From positions 1 to 64,000 of the forward strand of contig NZ_JBHSEF010000010.1 of assembly GCF_042649045.1 (NCBI RefSeq): DNA of 64,000 bases, in the 5' to 3' direction. Position numbers and translations under genes: made by a program. This document shows, piece after piece, positions 51,025 to 60,181 of the stretch. This DNA comes from Chryseomicrobium palamuruense (lineage in GTDB: Bacteria > Bacillota > Bacilli > Bacillales_A > Planococcaceae). The notes under the pieces are model-generated. The model was not told the DNA's origin. It was given only the letters and a program-made list of their open reading frames with translations, and ran no database searches. How positions within the stretch are numbered: the stretch's first letter is position 1; each line of letters opens with the position of its first letter.

Positions 51025-51672
51025 ATGGATTTAACTCAACAATTGCAACATGCGGGTAATTATCTGATGAAATACGACCTGGCCTGGGGAAACTCAGGTA
51101 ATATCAGTGCCCGTGTAGATCAGAACAGCTACCTCGTGACAGCAAGTGGTACATTTATGGGAGAACTGCAAGCAGATGATTTTGTTCAGGTCGGTCTGAA
51201 TAATATCCATTATCCTGCAACTAAAAAGCCAACGAAAGAGACACCCATGCATACAGCTGTCTATGAGGCACGGCCGGACATTGGAGCTGTCTTGCACAGT
51301 TCTCCATTTTACTCCACGCTGTTTGCGTGTACTTCGGAACCACTTGAAGCGAACTATTTCATTGAGTCCATGTATTACCTTCAACGTATCGCGTATGTAG
51401 ATTATCATGAACCAGGAAGTCAGTCGCTTGGAGATGAAGTCCGAGAAAAAGCCCAACAAGCCAATATTCTTTTCCTCAAAAATCATGGCGTACTCGTGTT
51501 CGACTCGACACTTAACGAGGCTCGAATGGCACTTCAAACTCTGGAGCTAACATGCCGTATGGTCGCCACGAGTAAAGCGAGTCACCTTGACCTAAAAGCA
51601 ATCGGGGAAGCGGATGTTACCCGTTTTTTAGAAGGTGGCGTTTACAAGCCGAAGCGTGTGTGGGGAAAGTAA
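51025..51672 (+). CDS. class II aldolase/adducin-family protein with altered zinc motif
   Basis: 215 residues from ATG 51025 (GAGGTGATAA upstream). Fold landmarks are LAWGNSGNISARV near 16, KETPMHTAVYEARPDIGAVLH near 70 and FLKNHGVLVF near 152. Class II aldolases and 3-oxo-tetronate 4-phosphate decarboxylases bind zinc through an HxH pair and a later His. Here the pair reads LHSSPF: the second His is replaced by Ser, while the NHG His is kept. It probably acts on the phosphorylated product of the kinase. Last gene of the operon. Confidence 0.83.
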   Translation: MDLTQQLQHAGNYLMKYDLAWGNSGNISARVDQNSYLVTASGTFMGELQADDFVQVGLNNIHYPATKKPTKETPMHTAVYEARPDIGAVLHSSPFYSTLFACTSEPLEANYFIESMYYLQRIAYVDYHEPGSQSLGDEVREKAQQANILFLKNHGVLVFDSTLNEARMALQTLELTCRMVATSKASHLDLKAIGEADVTRFLEGGVYKPKRVWGK

Positions 51673-51713
51673 TTTTACGATTGTCTGGTACAAGGAAAAT
51701 GGGTATTACGAAA

Positions 51714-51750
51714 CCAAAAGAGCTTGCATTCGCAGGCTCTTTTGGCTTTT
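51714..51750 (+). terminator. terminator of the RLP/TRAP operon
   Basis: CCAAAAGAGC pairs with GCTCTTTTGG around 12 bases, then CTTTT. Confidence 0.88.
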
Positions 51751-51960
51751 ATATGTGGAGTAAATAATCCGAAACCTACACACTGTGTCCGCTGCCCACT
51801 TCCGAAAATGCTCACTCCCGCAATCCCTCCACGGCCTATTCGAATGATGGTATACTAAGGAAGAGATTCATCCTTTTGAATCGTTACCGAAAAAAATCGT
51901 GAATCTTCCGCTACTGTAAAAATAGAGCACAAGCTTAGGATTTCATGAGGAGGATATTAA

Positions 51961-52416
51961 ATGACTGAACAAACAAACGAAGCCGTTGTGTCAGAACTCA
52001 TCGGCCAAGCACGCGACCGCTCAAGCTGGGAAAAGCGCTTAGAAGCATTAAAAGAACTGGAACAGTATGACACACCAAAAGTACGTGAAACAATTATTGG
52101 ACTTGCCCTACGTGACCGCGTGTATGCGGTGAAGCAGGAAGCTGTGAACATGGCGAACCGCTTGAACTACACAAAAGACGGACAGAAAATCGTCCTCACG
52201 AAAAAGAACACAGGCTACAAGAACAGTGATTTCACAAAGGTGTTCCACCAAGTGAAGCGTGATCTAGAGCTTGGAGATTTTGAGTTCGAACTCGAGTCGT
52301 TCAAAGAGCAGTTCAAAGAAGTGAACCCAGAGATGTACGATGTGATGCAGTATGAGCACAAAGACGGGTTTGATCAGTGGATGGAAAATAAGTATATGAA
52401 TTTACCGAAGAAGTAA
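51961..52416 (+). CDS. HEAT-repeat-like protein
   Basis: 151 residues. The N-terminal half is helical-repeat-like (SSWEKRLEALKELEQYDTPKVRETIIGLALRDRVYAVKQEAVNMANRL), as in small HEAT-repeat proteins; the C-terminal half is charged, with two more helices. Cytoplasmic. ATG with GAGGAGGATATTAA upstream. Single gene with its own terminator. Partner unknown. Confidence 0.75.
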   Translation: MTEQTNEAVVSELIGQARDRSSWEKRLEALKELEQYDTPKVRETIIGLALRDRVYAVKQEAVNMANRLNYTKDGQKIVLTKKNTGYKNSDFTKVFHQVKRDLELGDFEFELESFKEQFKEVNPEMYDVMQYEHKDGFDQWMENKYMNLPKK

Positions 52417-52427
52417 ATGAATGTGTG

Positions 52428-52460
52428 GCCCCTGCGAAATATTGATGCAGGGGCTTTTTT
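52428..52460 (+). terminator. terminator after HEAT-repeat gene
   Basis: GCCCCTGC and GCAGGGGC pair around 11 bases and run into TTTTTT. Confidence 0.9.
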
Positions 52461-52593
52461 ATGAAAACAAATAATTACTTAGACCTATCAAAAATAGTTA
52501 TAATCTATCTATAGAAATTAGTCATTATATGCTAATTTAAATGAATCAATTGTTCTCTAAGTCACGCAATCTCACTTGAAAGAAGGGACGCTT

Positions 52594-55500
52594 GTGCGTA
52601 AAAAAGTTATTTATTTACTATTAATCATGTTAACTGGGAATCTAGGGATTCCTGTTTTTACATATGCGACAGAAGCCTCATCAAAAGAACCTGTCCGTGT
52701 CATTGTTCAACTAGCAGAGGAGTCGTTAATTGAACGATTGTCACAAAATGGGGAGTCACTGGACGAGAAAACTGTGCAAGAGGTCAATCAACTTATTGAC
52801 GAAATCGATCGGAACAAGGAAGAAGTAGAAAAAGAAATCATGAACGAAGTCGATTCAGCGGAAATCGAAGAAAGCTTTTCGGTCGTATTGAATGGCTTTG
52901 CTCTGATGGTAAATGCCTCTGATATAGACGAATTATCAGATATGGCGGAAGTGAAAGCTATCTATCCGTCTACAGTGATCTCCCGTCCGGCGGCAAGTCC
53001 ACAACTCGTCTCTTCTAAAGAATTAATTGCCGCACCATCCGCAGGATCAAGTGCCTCAAAAGGGGAAGGCGTCGTTGTCGCTGTGATTGATACAGGAATT
53101 GATTACACGCATAAAGACTTTGTATTGTCGAGTCCTTCTGCGGCTAAATTATCACAGTCGAGCGTAGAACAATCTGTGCTAAATCAAAGGGTGGCACCGG
53201 GAAGATATTTTACTGCGAAAGTGCCATTCGGCTACAACTACATGGACCGAAATACAGAGGTGCGTGACTTGGCACCGAATGCATCGATGCACGGAATGCA
53301 TGTGGCCGGAATTATTGGAGCAAATGGCGCGGAAGGGTTCGGTGGCTTACGCGGAATGGCACCAGAGACTCAGCTACTCGCAATGAAGGTCTTCTCGAAT
53401 AGTGCCAATTCAAATTACACATACAGCGATATCTACATTAAAGCGATGGATGATGCGGTGCGACTCGGTGCAGACGTCATCAACATGTCGATCGGCGACA
53501 CAGCAGCATTTTCTGCAACCAATGGTCCTGAATACCAGGCCATCGAACGTGCACGAGAAAGTGGTGCAGTGGTTACCATATCTGCTGGAAACTCTGCTCT
53601 TTACGGGGAGGGTAAGGTGGATATTCTGGCCTCTAATCCGGACTACGGGATGGTCTCATCACCTGCCATAGCAGAAAATTCGTTAGCTGTCGCATCTTTC
53701 GAAAATTCACGTATCAATAATCAACCCAATCCGAATGCGGCGAAGATGAGTGATTTCAGCTCTTGGGGACTAGGTGCGAATCTCGACCTAAAGCCGGAAG
53801 TCACTGCTCCAGGTGGCGGTATTGTCTCAACCATCAATAATAACCAGTACGCAATCATGAGTGGGACGTCTATGGCGGCACCACATGTCACTGGTGCAGC
53901 AGCTATTCTCGTTTCAAAAGCAGCAGCTCTAGGAGTGACAGGGCGTGATCGAACCAATTATATAGAAGCTCTTCTCATGAACAGCTCGCGTCCGGTAAAG
54001 AATGTAGGGAACCAATTCGAATCTCCTCGAAGACAGGGAGCCGGTCTCATCCACATTTCAAACGCCTTGCAATCACAGGTGACTGTTGTGGAAAAGAACA
54101 ATAAAAAAGGGAAGTTAAATCTTGGCGAAATGAATGTAGGTGTTGTATCGAAAGAGGTCACCATCACCAATCATGGTCCTTCGACACTCCAGTTTACACT
54201 AAGTAGCAGTTTCCAAACGGACTCTGTGCGCAATTTGAATGGCCGCAAGGTTGCTGTGCCAACTGAACCTGTGCAACTCAGTAATCAACAAGTGGCAATG
54301 GTCAGCGGAAGTCAACTAACTGTAGGCCCTAATGAGTCGGTTTCATTTCCGGTTTCGATTGAAATAAAAGATGTTTCTACTGTAAAGGCACAATTACCGA
54401 ATGGATTTTACCTCGATGGATTTTTACAATTCACAAGTCCCACCCATGTGCCTTTGACGATTCCGATATCTGGTTTTGTAGGGGATTGGGATCAAGCACC
54501 TGTATTTGATCAAGATTATTTTGAATCGGAGAGCCTTTGGAAAAAGCAAGGTCTAAAAAATGATTATGGACAAATGGTGCAGCCGAAAGAGTATCTATTG
54601 TCACCAAATAACGACGGGTTATATGAACGTATTTCACCCGTGTATTCCTTGTTGAGAAATGCAAAACGGTTAGAATTTTCGATTGTGGATGCATCAGGGA
54701 ATCGTGTCGTATTGTTAAATAGTCGAAGCAACGTGGTGAAACACTACAGTTCGACAAATTCGTTTACCGACTTGACGGCCGCAGCGTGGGATGGCAGACG
54801 GCAAGGCGCACCAGTTCCGGACGGCACCTATTACTATCAAATGAAGGCGTTGATTGATTATACAGGTGCGGAATGGCAAGTAAAAGAGTACCCATTAATT
54901 GTAGATACAACAGCTCCGGCTACGACACTTTCCTATGATTTTAATCAACAACTTCTTACAGTTGCTACAGTGGAAAGGGGTGCAGGAGTAGCTGAGTACT
55001 CGGTGTATAAGAATGGTGGTCTTATTGCAGCACAAAGTAATCTAGCCAAGATACCTATTTCTACAATGGCTGGAGATGTACTCCGAGTGGAAACGCGAGA
55101 CAAGGCAGGGAATCGAAGTTCAGTGGAGCTAGTGGTAAAGGAACCTATAGCTGATGTGGTTGCACAGCCAACACCAACACCAACACCGACACCGAACCCG
55201 AACCCGGAAAATAAAATTGTATCAGTGGAAGATATTGCAGAACAGCTAAAGAATCAACAAACGGTTGAATTAACTGCTGAAAAGGAACTTTTAATTGAAA
55301 AAGAGGTCTTTGAAGAAGTGTTCAACAAGAAAAGTACTCTTGAACTGACATTTGCAAAAGGAACGGTCCTATTCGATACGAAAACGTTAGGTGAGCTTTC
55401 AAGAATGAAGCAGGGATTATTGAAAATCACAGTTTCAGAAATAGCGTTATCAAAGGGGACTCAAGAAGTAGCCATCTCATTTTATATGTCGGACGGTACG

Positions 55501-56256
55501 TCTGAAACAGAATTACAGCCTTTTGAATCTGCTATACATGTGAAGCTCCCACTTTTAGTGGACATCACTAATTCTACGAAAACAGCGCTGTATCTACTTG
55601 AAGGGGACAGGCAGATTTATCAAGGCGGTAAAATAGAGAACGGGATTCTTGATGCGTCTATTTATGGGTCGGGAACGTATGGGGTCATTGAAAAAGATAT
55701 CACCTTTGAAGATACCAATAAACACTGGGCAAAAATGCAAATCGAAACGCTCGCCTCTCGGTCGATCATTCAAGGAAAGTCTGAAAAAGAGTTCATGACC
55801 AATGCCTCCATTACACGAGCAGAATTCGCTGTTCTGTTGACGAGAGCGCTCAACCTACCGACACAAGGTTACCGAGGCATCTTTAACGATGTACCTGCAA
55901 GCAAAAGTTGGGCATACCGAGGAGTAGAAGCCGCGTACCAAGCTGGTATTGTGAATGGGATTACTAACGATCAATTCAATCCGGATGCCCGAATTACGCG
56001 ACAAGAAATTGCTACGATGATCATGAGAGCGGTTCGCTACCAAGATGAAAGTAAGATAAACAATCTAAATGTGCAGCATCAGTTTACAGATGTGCGAACC
56101 ATTAGTTCTTTCGCCAAAGAAAGTGTCAAACAAGCGAATTCACTAGGGATTATTCAAGGAAGAGCAGGAAACATGTTCGATCCGAAAGCCAATGCGACGC
56201 GTGCCGAAGCGGCTGTCATGTTGTACCGAAGTCTATTGGTACTCGACGAATTCTAA
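52594..56256 (+). CDS. SLH-anchored subtilisin-like (S8) cell-surface protease
   Basis: 1220 residues from GTG 52594 (AAGGGA upstream). Signal peptide (VIYLLLIMLTGNLGIPVFTYA), I9-type propeptide (residues 30-140), S8 domain with Asp in VAVIDTGID near 166, His in MHGMHVAGI near 233 and Ser in SGTSMAAPH near 425, then beta-rich Fn3-like domains as in C5a-peptidase/Vpr-type enzymes (about 500-850), a PTPTPTPTPNPNP linker near 868, and three C-terminal SLH domains (from about 1040: FEDTNKHWAKMQIETLASR; FNDVPASKSWAYRGVEAAY; FTDVRTISSFAKESVKQA) that bind pyruvylated wall polymer. A secreted protease kept at the cell wall. Confidence 0.92.
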   Translation: MRKKVIYLLLIMLTGNLGIPVFTYATEASSKEPVRVIVQLAEESLIERLSQNGESLDEKTVQEVNQLIDEIDRNKEEVEKEIMNEVDSAEIEESFSVVLNGFALMVNASDIDELSDMAEVKAIYPSTVISRPAASPQLVSSKELIAAPSAGSSASKGEGVVVAVIDTGIDYTHKDFVLSSPSAAKLSQSSVEQSVLNQRVAPGRYFTAKVPFGYNYMDRNTEVRDLAPNASMHGMHVAGIIGANGAEGFGGLRGMAPETQLLAMKVFSNSANSNYTYSDIYIKAMDDAVRLGADVINMSIGDTAAFSATNGPEYQAIERARESGAVVTISAGNSALYGEGKVDILASNPDYGMVSSPAIAENSLAVASFENSRINNQPNPNAAKMSDFSSWGLGANLDLKPEVTAPGGGIVSTINNNQYAIMSGTSMAAPHVTGAAAILVSKAAALGVTGRDRTNYIEALLMNSSRPVKNVGNQFESPRRQGAGLIHISNALQSQVTVVEKNNKKGKLNLGEMNVGVVSKEVTITNHGPSTLQFTLSSSFQTDSVRNLNGRKVAVPTEPVQLSNQQVAMVSGSQLTVGPNESVSFPVSIEIKDVSTVKAQLPNGFYLDGFLQFTSPTHVPLTIPISGFVGDWDQAPVFDQDYFESESLWKKQGLKNDYGQMVQPKEYLLSPNNDGLYERISPVYSLLRNAKRLEFSIVDASGNRVVLLNSRSNVVKHYSSTNSFTDLTAAAWDGRRQGAPVPDGTYYYQMKALIDYTGAEWQVKEYPLIVDTTAPATTLSYDFNQQLLTVATVERGAGVAEYSVYKNGGLIAAQSNLAKIPISTMAGDVLRVETRDKAGNRSSVELVVKEPIADVVAQPTPTPTPTPNPNPENKIVSVEDIAEQLKNQQTVELTAEKELLIEKEVFEEVFNKKSTLELTFAKGTVLFDTKTLGELSRMKQGLLKITVSEIALSKGTQEVAISFYMSDGTSETELQPFESAIHVKLPLLVDITNSTKTALYLLEGDRQIYQGGKIENGILDASIYGSGTYGVIEKDITFEDTNKHWAKMQIETLASRSIIQGKSEKEFMTNASITRAEFAVLLTRALNLPTQGYRGIFNDVPASKSWAYRGVEAAYQAGIVNGITNDQFNPDARITRQEIATMIMRAVRYQDESKINNLNVQHQFTDVRTISSFAKESVKQANSLGIIQGRAGNMFDPKANATRAEAAVMLYRSLLVLDEF

Positions 56257-56296
56257 GAAGGATAGAGAAAACAACAAAGTACTACAGGATTTTCAC

Positions 56297-56329
56297 AACT
56301 CTCCTGACTTTCGAGTTAGGGGAGTTTTT
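56297..56329 (+). terminator. terminator after the S8 protease
   Basis: AACTCTCCTGAC pairs with GTTAGGGGAGTT around a TTTCGA loop region and runs into TTTTT. Confidence 0.85.
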
Positions 56330-56363
56330 AAACAGGTGCCTTTAAACAGGTGCCAACTTTAAA

Positions 56364-56550
56364 CAAAAGATGGCAATTTACTGTATGTCATCAACTTCAT
56401 CGAAGGATTCAATAAAAAAGTCTCTTCACAAACAGGAGGTTCCTCACGCAACGTGAAATTAAAAATTACTTTCCTAGCGCACCTTCCCTGAGACACGTGC
56501 CAATCGCGGTGAACTCTTGAAAGTCTAGAACTCAACAATTGGATAATTAA
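56364..56550 (+). pseudogene. decayed copy of the gene at 29728
   Basis: GATGGCAATTTACTGTATGT and the following TCAACTTCATCGAAGGATTC align with 29797-29842, and later GAGACACGTGCCAATCGCGG with 29929-29945. The frame is broken by deletions and a stop (LYVINFIEGFNKK... then LAHLP stop). It sits between two AACAGGTGCC fragments and a degenerate family B repeat. Confidence 0.7.
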
Positions 56551-56826
56551 GCTAGCGTTCTTAATACACTAAGATTGTTTTCACATATCGATTCACATGT
56601 CGTGTATTGTGGGAATCATTTAGTGCATAGGTACCTCGGAACGACGTTGAGAGTAAGAGACTTGACGTATAAATAACTGAAGAGCATTCACAAAACGAAA
56701 AAAGGTCTTGCCCGTCATGAAGCCGAAGGTTGAGCGCGGGTATCCAAAACTTTACGTAGAGAAAGTTTTTCAAGCAGATGAAGGCTGTGATTTATGGTAC
56801 ATAAATTTAAAACAATTCACTAGCTC

Positions 56827-56943
56827 TGAACCAACACAGATTATTCACTAATATTACCTCTATATCTAATTTGGCCCTTGCTGTTGCAGGTTTTTTGTAT
56901 TTTCATAAATTGTGTGTGGGTTGTATGGGTGACACTAAATAGG
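56827..56943 (+). repeat. dispersed repeat family B, degenerate copy 3
   Basis: Keeps ACACAGATTATTC, GGCCCTTGCTGTTGCAGG and GTATTTTCATAAATTGTGTG, and ends GGGTGACACTAAATAGG, but the outer inverted repeat has decayed. Between this and the pseudogene at 56364, a GAATCATTT...CATAGGTACCT near 56607-56635 resembles the right end of family A. Confidence 0.55.
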
Positions 56944-57035
56944 AAACATTCCCATTTGTCCAAATCAAATAAAAATGACCAATATAATAGTCAAAAAGAA
57001 AATGATGTGTTACAATCATTTCAAGAGGTGAGTGG

Positions 57036-57242
57036 ATGAAGACGAGACTGAAGGAATTGCGTGCGCGGTTCGGTATCAATCAAACGGAACTTGCCAAGCG
57101 TGCGAAAATCTCAAGACAAACCGTTAGCCTGATTGAACGGGGGGAGTTCATGCCCTCGTTATTGATCGCTACGAAGATTTCGAGAGTGTTCGATGAACCG
57201 ATCGAAAAAATTTTTCAATTTGAAGAGGAGGAGTTGCAATGA
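57036..57242 (+). CDS. XRE-family (Cro/CI-type) regulator
   Basis: 68 residues, almost all helix-turn-helix: RLKELRARFGINQTELAKRAKISRQTVSLIERGEFMPSLLIATKISRVFDEPIEKIF. ATG with AGAGGTGAGTGG upstream. The stop overlaps the next gene (ATGA-type). Such small regulators commonly sit beside DUF3169 membrane proteins. Confidence 0.9.
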   Translation: MKTRLKELRARFGINQTELAKRAKISRQTVSLIERGEFMPSLLIATKISRVFDEPIEKIFQFEEEELQ

Positions 57243-57934
57243 TGAAAGTCATTGGGAAGCTTGGCGTCTATGTGGTGCTCGGAGGTGTGTTTGGCTACTT
57301 TTTCGCGATGTTCGCAATGGACCGTGAATCTACGCTCGACTTTTCTGGTTTGGCGTTTCCATTTGTGATAGCACTACTAGTAGTAGTCATAGGATTACTC
57401 GCTTTTTCACTTTTTGGCTACATGAAGATTCGTAAGTTGTCGGAGCAAACGTTTAAAGGAGACGAGGAAGACCGTATGGAGGAGAGGATGTACCGACTGT
57501 ATGCGGATGCCAGTCTAGCTGGGGCGGTTGCCATTGTGGCGAGTCTCACGGGGATGGCGGCTGCGATATTGACGGAAGCGGCGGTCTGGACAGTATTCGT
57601 TTTTGCAGCACTACTGCTTCTTGGGACTGTGTTGTCGTTCTTCTTCCCGACGCTTATGAACGTGATGTATCCGGAACGTAATCTTCCGGCCATGTCGGAT
57701 AAGGACTACACGAAGAAATTGTTGGCGCATTCGGATGACGGGGAGCGGCACATTATGTTAGGCGGGTTGTTCAAAAGTTATCAAACTGCCAATTCCCTGA
57801 TGTTTCTGGCCATTCTGTTTCTACTTTTCTACTCGCTTGCAACAGGTACGTCTCAGATGGTCGGCATCTTGGTACTCGCCATAATTATCATTAGTACCAA
57901 TACCCGTTATTCGCTCAGCATTCGAAACAAATAG
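57239..57934 (+). CDS. DUF3169-type membrane protein
   Basis: 231 residues with about six membrane helices in three pairs (LGVYVVLGGVFGYFFAMFAM; FPFVIALLVVVIGLLAFSLFGY; LAGAVAIVASLTGMAAAIL; VFVFAALLLLGTVLSFFFP; two C-terminal). The cytoplasmic middle has NLPAMSDKDYTKKLLAHSDDGERHIM. Size, topology and coupling to an XRE regulator fit DUF3169. Function of the family is not established. Confidence 0.8.
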   Translation: MMKVIGKLGVYVVLGGVFGYFFAMFAMDRESTLDFSGLAFPFVIALLVVVIGLLAFSLFGYMKIRKLSEQTFKGDEEDRMEERMYRLYADASLAGAVAIVASLTGMAAAILTEAAVWTVFVFAALLLLGTVLSFFFPTLMNVMYPERNLPAMSDKDYTKKLLAHSDDGERHIMLGGLFKSYQTANSLMFLAILFLLFYSLATGTSQMVGILVLAIIIISTNTRYSLSIRNK

Positions 57935-57945
57935 AGGATCAATTA

Positions 57946-57968
57946 CCCCCTGCCCACGCAGGGGTTTT
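57946..57968 (+). terminator. terminator after the DUF3169 gene
   Basis: CCCCTGC and GCAGGGG pair around CCAC, followed by TTTT. Confidence 0.8.
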
Positions 57969-58114
57969 CCAATTTCGTAGTTAGAGAAATTTTCCTATTT
58001 ATCAATGGGAGCTAGTGGTCTTTACATGGATCTTCGGCTACAATGCGTAGCTATTAATACGAATCCACAAAAAAACAACGGCACCAGAAAAAATCCCCAC
58101 CATTGTTCCTTATC

Positions 58115-59023
58115 TTATTCAATTTTCCCATCCTCTTTCAACACCTGTTCAAACGCTTCGACCACACTTGGATCATAGTGAATTCCACTTAGTCGTTTGA
58201 TTTCATTCATTGCGTACTCCGCCGAATAGGCATTTCGGTAGGCTCGGTCTTCCGTCATCGCATCAAATGTATCACTGACTGCAATGATTTTCGCTTCCAA
58301 AAGAATCTCGTCTTCCTTGAGGCCACGGGGATATCCAGATCCGTCTAGACGCTCATGATGCTGCTCTAGAATCGGCTTAAGCGATTCATACATGGTACCT
58401 TCGAGCATCTTTGCACCATCCTCTGGATGCCGCTTCACCACATCGAACTCTTCCTTTGTAAGTTTTCCAGGCTTATTCAAGATTTCTGCAGGAATATCGA
58501 TTTTTCCGATATCGTGCAAATACGCAGATTCTGTGATTCGGTTCAAGACATTGGTACTCACACGCAGTTTCCGAGCAATTTTCACAGCATACTCCGCCAC
58601 GCGGTCGCTATGCATATATGTATAGTTATCCTTGGCTTCCACTTTCTTAACAATCTCCATAAGTGAGGAAATTTCCTTACTAACATTCACAAAGGTAGGT
58701 TCGGTGACAACCCATAAAACAGTAACCTCAGAGAGCGTCTTGAAAAGAATGGTGTCTATTAAGTTTTGAGCAGAAAAATAATCACCTGGAGAAAAGCAAA
58801 CCATTTCTCCATCTAATTCACATTCGACTTCGCCCTCTAAAATATAATAAAACTCCATTACATCTGGATTTTCGGAAGGGTAGAGATAAAACAACTTATC
58901 TTTATCGATATTTTGAACCAAAACTTCTGCACCGTTTCCCCGGGCAAGCAGTCCAATTTTGCTGACACTATATTCGACTGTTTCAATCGTCGACCCCTTC
59001 TTACCAACAGTCAATCCTTCCAA
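58115..59023 (-). CDS. HD-GYP phosphodiesterase with N-terminal cupin/cyclic-nucleotide-binding-like domain
   Basis: 302 residues from TTG 59023 (GGAGGAG seven bases upstream); a longer frame overlaps a terminator and the next gene, so is rejected. The first 130 residues form a cupin/CNB-like sensor (FYYILEGEVECELDGEMVCFSPGDYFSAQNLI). The HD-GYP domain follows, with AYLHDIGKIDIP near 180, and HHERLDGSGYPRGL near 232, the full motif set expected to degrade cyclic di-GMP. No receiver or membrane segment, so a cytoplasmic sensor-effector. Ligand unknown. Confidence 0.88.
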   Translation of the reverse strand: MEGLTVGKKGSTIETVEYSVSKIGLLARGNGAEVLVQNIDKDKLFYLYPSENPDVMEFYYILEGEVECELDGEMVCFSPGDYFSAQNLIDTILFKTLSEVTVLWVVTEPTFVNVSKEISSLMEIVKKVEAKDNYTYMHSDRVAEYAVKIARKLRVSTNVLNRITESAYLHDIGKIDIPAEILNKPGKLTKEEFDVVKRHPEDGAKMLEGTMYESLKPILEQHHERLDGSGYPRGLKEDEILLEAKIIAVSDTFDAMTEDRAYRNAYSAEYAMNEIKRLSGIHYDPSVVEAFEQVLKEDGKIE

Positions 59024-59050
59024 ATTAAACACTCCTCCAACTTTTCGTGC

Positions 59051-59080
59051 AAAAAAAGAGGCTCTGCATAAGAACCTCTT
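59051..59080 (-). terminator. terminator of the 59100 gene
   Basis: On the minus strand AAGAGG...CCTCTT with a run of T, between the secreted coiled-coil gene and the HD-GYP gene, which therefore are separate units. Confidence 0.8.
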
Positions 59081-59099
59081 CATCATACCACTGTGTGAT

Positions 59100-59795
59100 T
59101 TAGTTTTCACCCACAATTTTAATCGGGTCAATCCACTCTGATTTATATCCGAACTGAACCAATATCCAACTGCACTCCGCGATGACCCCTTTTTCAGCGG
59201 CCTTCGCAATGGCGCGCTCCGATATTTCCAGGGTCACATTGTAGCAGTCCTCAATTACTTCGTTCAATTCTTTAATATAATCTTCGGTTTCTTTCACAAT
59301 CTTAAACTTTCCAGTCAGAGAGGCTTCTAAAACGCGACTTGTCTCAAGCAATTCCTCATCTGTTAAATCTGTTGCATGCAGGAAGTCCGAAACAAATGCA
59401 TCAATTGCAGGCTGTGCCTCCAAGATATGATCTTTGGTGCGCTTTTGAACCTCAGCAATTTTTGCTTGGAGTTCACCGATTTTCTTCTCGCGTTTAGCCA
59501 CTTCCTCAGCCGATAAATTTCCTCCGGCTATTTCGGAAGAGAGCTCAGTGATTTCTAGTTCCAATTTCTCAATCTCCACCGCATGTTTCCCACGAATTTT
59601 GTTAAGATACTCGTTTGTTAACTTGTCGGCTTTCTCAACTGACTCTGCAATCTTCTTATCAATCTCTGCATTCGCCTTCTCAATGAGAGCCACACCTTCG
59701 TTGTACTCTTTATCCGAATACTCCGCGGCAAAAGTAGGTGTTGCTGACATCACTAAGAACATAAATACGCCTATAACCCATAGAACCTTTTTCAA
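59100..59795 (-). CDS. secreted coiled-coil protein
   Basis: 231 residues from TTG 59795 (GGAGGAGGAG upstream). Signal peptide LKKVLWVIGVFMFLVMSATPTFAAE with cleavage after AFA/TFA. The rest is a long charged helix (about 35-130, for example ELEITELSSEIAGGNLSAEEVAKREKKIGELQAKI) and a more folded C-terminus. Probably extracellular or wall associated. No family recognised. Confidence 0.78.
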   Translation of the reverse strand: MKKVLWVIGVFMFLVMSATPTFAAEYSDKEYNEGVALIEKANAEIDKKIAESVEKADKLTNEYLNKIRGKHAVEIEKLELEITELSSEIAGGNLSAEEVAKREKKIGELQAKIAEVQKRTKDHILEAQPAIDAFVSDFLHATDLTDEELLETSRVLEASLTGKFKIVKETEDYIKELNEVIEDCYNVTLEISERAIAKAAEKGVIAECSWILVQFGYKSEWIDPIKIVGEN

Positions 59796-60181
59796 CCTGA
59801 CTCCTCCTCCAATGACTACCATCCGACTAATTGACGACTACTGTCTGACAATTAAGTCTATTTTATGATTCTATCGTCCTGCTGTCAATTCAATTCACAA
59901 ACTCTTCACAATAAATTAAGAATAGATTGCCTATTATCCTCATTATTTCCCTTTTTAAATGGTTAAAATAACCTTTTTAATATGCCTTTTTTCTTTAAGT
60001 GGTAAGCGCCTTCTTAGCAAATTCATATAGTACCCCATTCACTTAGAACTACAGTTTAGATTAAAAGTATTCCCGACATGACAGAGTACAGTGTAGTCTA
60101 TCATTCCAAGGGGACTCTAGTATTTCCCTAACAGAATTCCTCTGCTATACTTAGCCAAACGAAATAGAAGGAGGAAAAAGA
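59796..60181. other. intergenic, promoters only
   Basis: A 386-bp gap between divergent genes with no reading frame; AT-rich patches at 59930-60000 probably include the promoters. The M20 gene has GAAGGAGGAAAAAG before its ATG. Confidence 0.5.
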
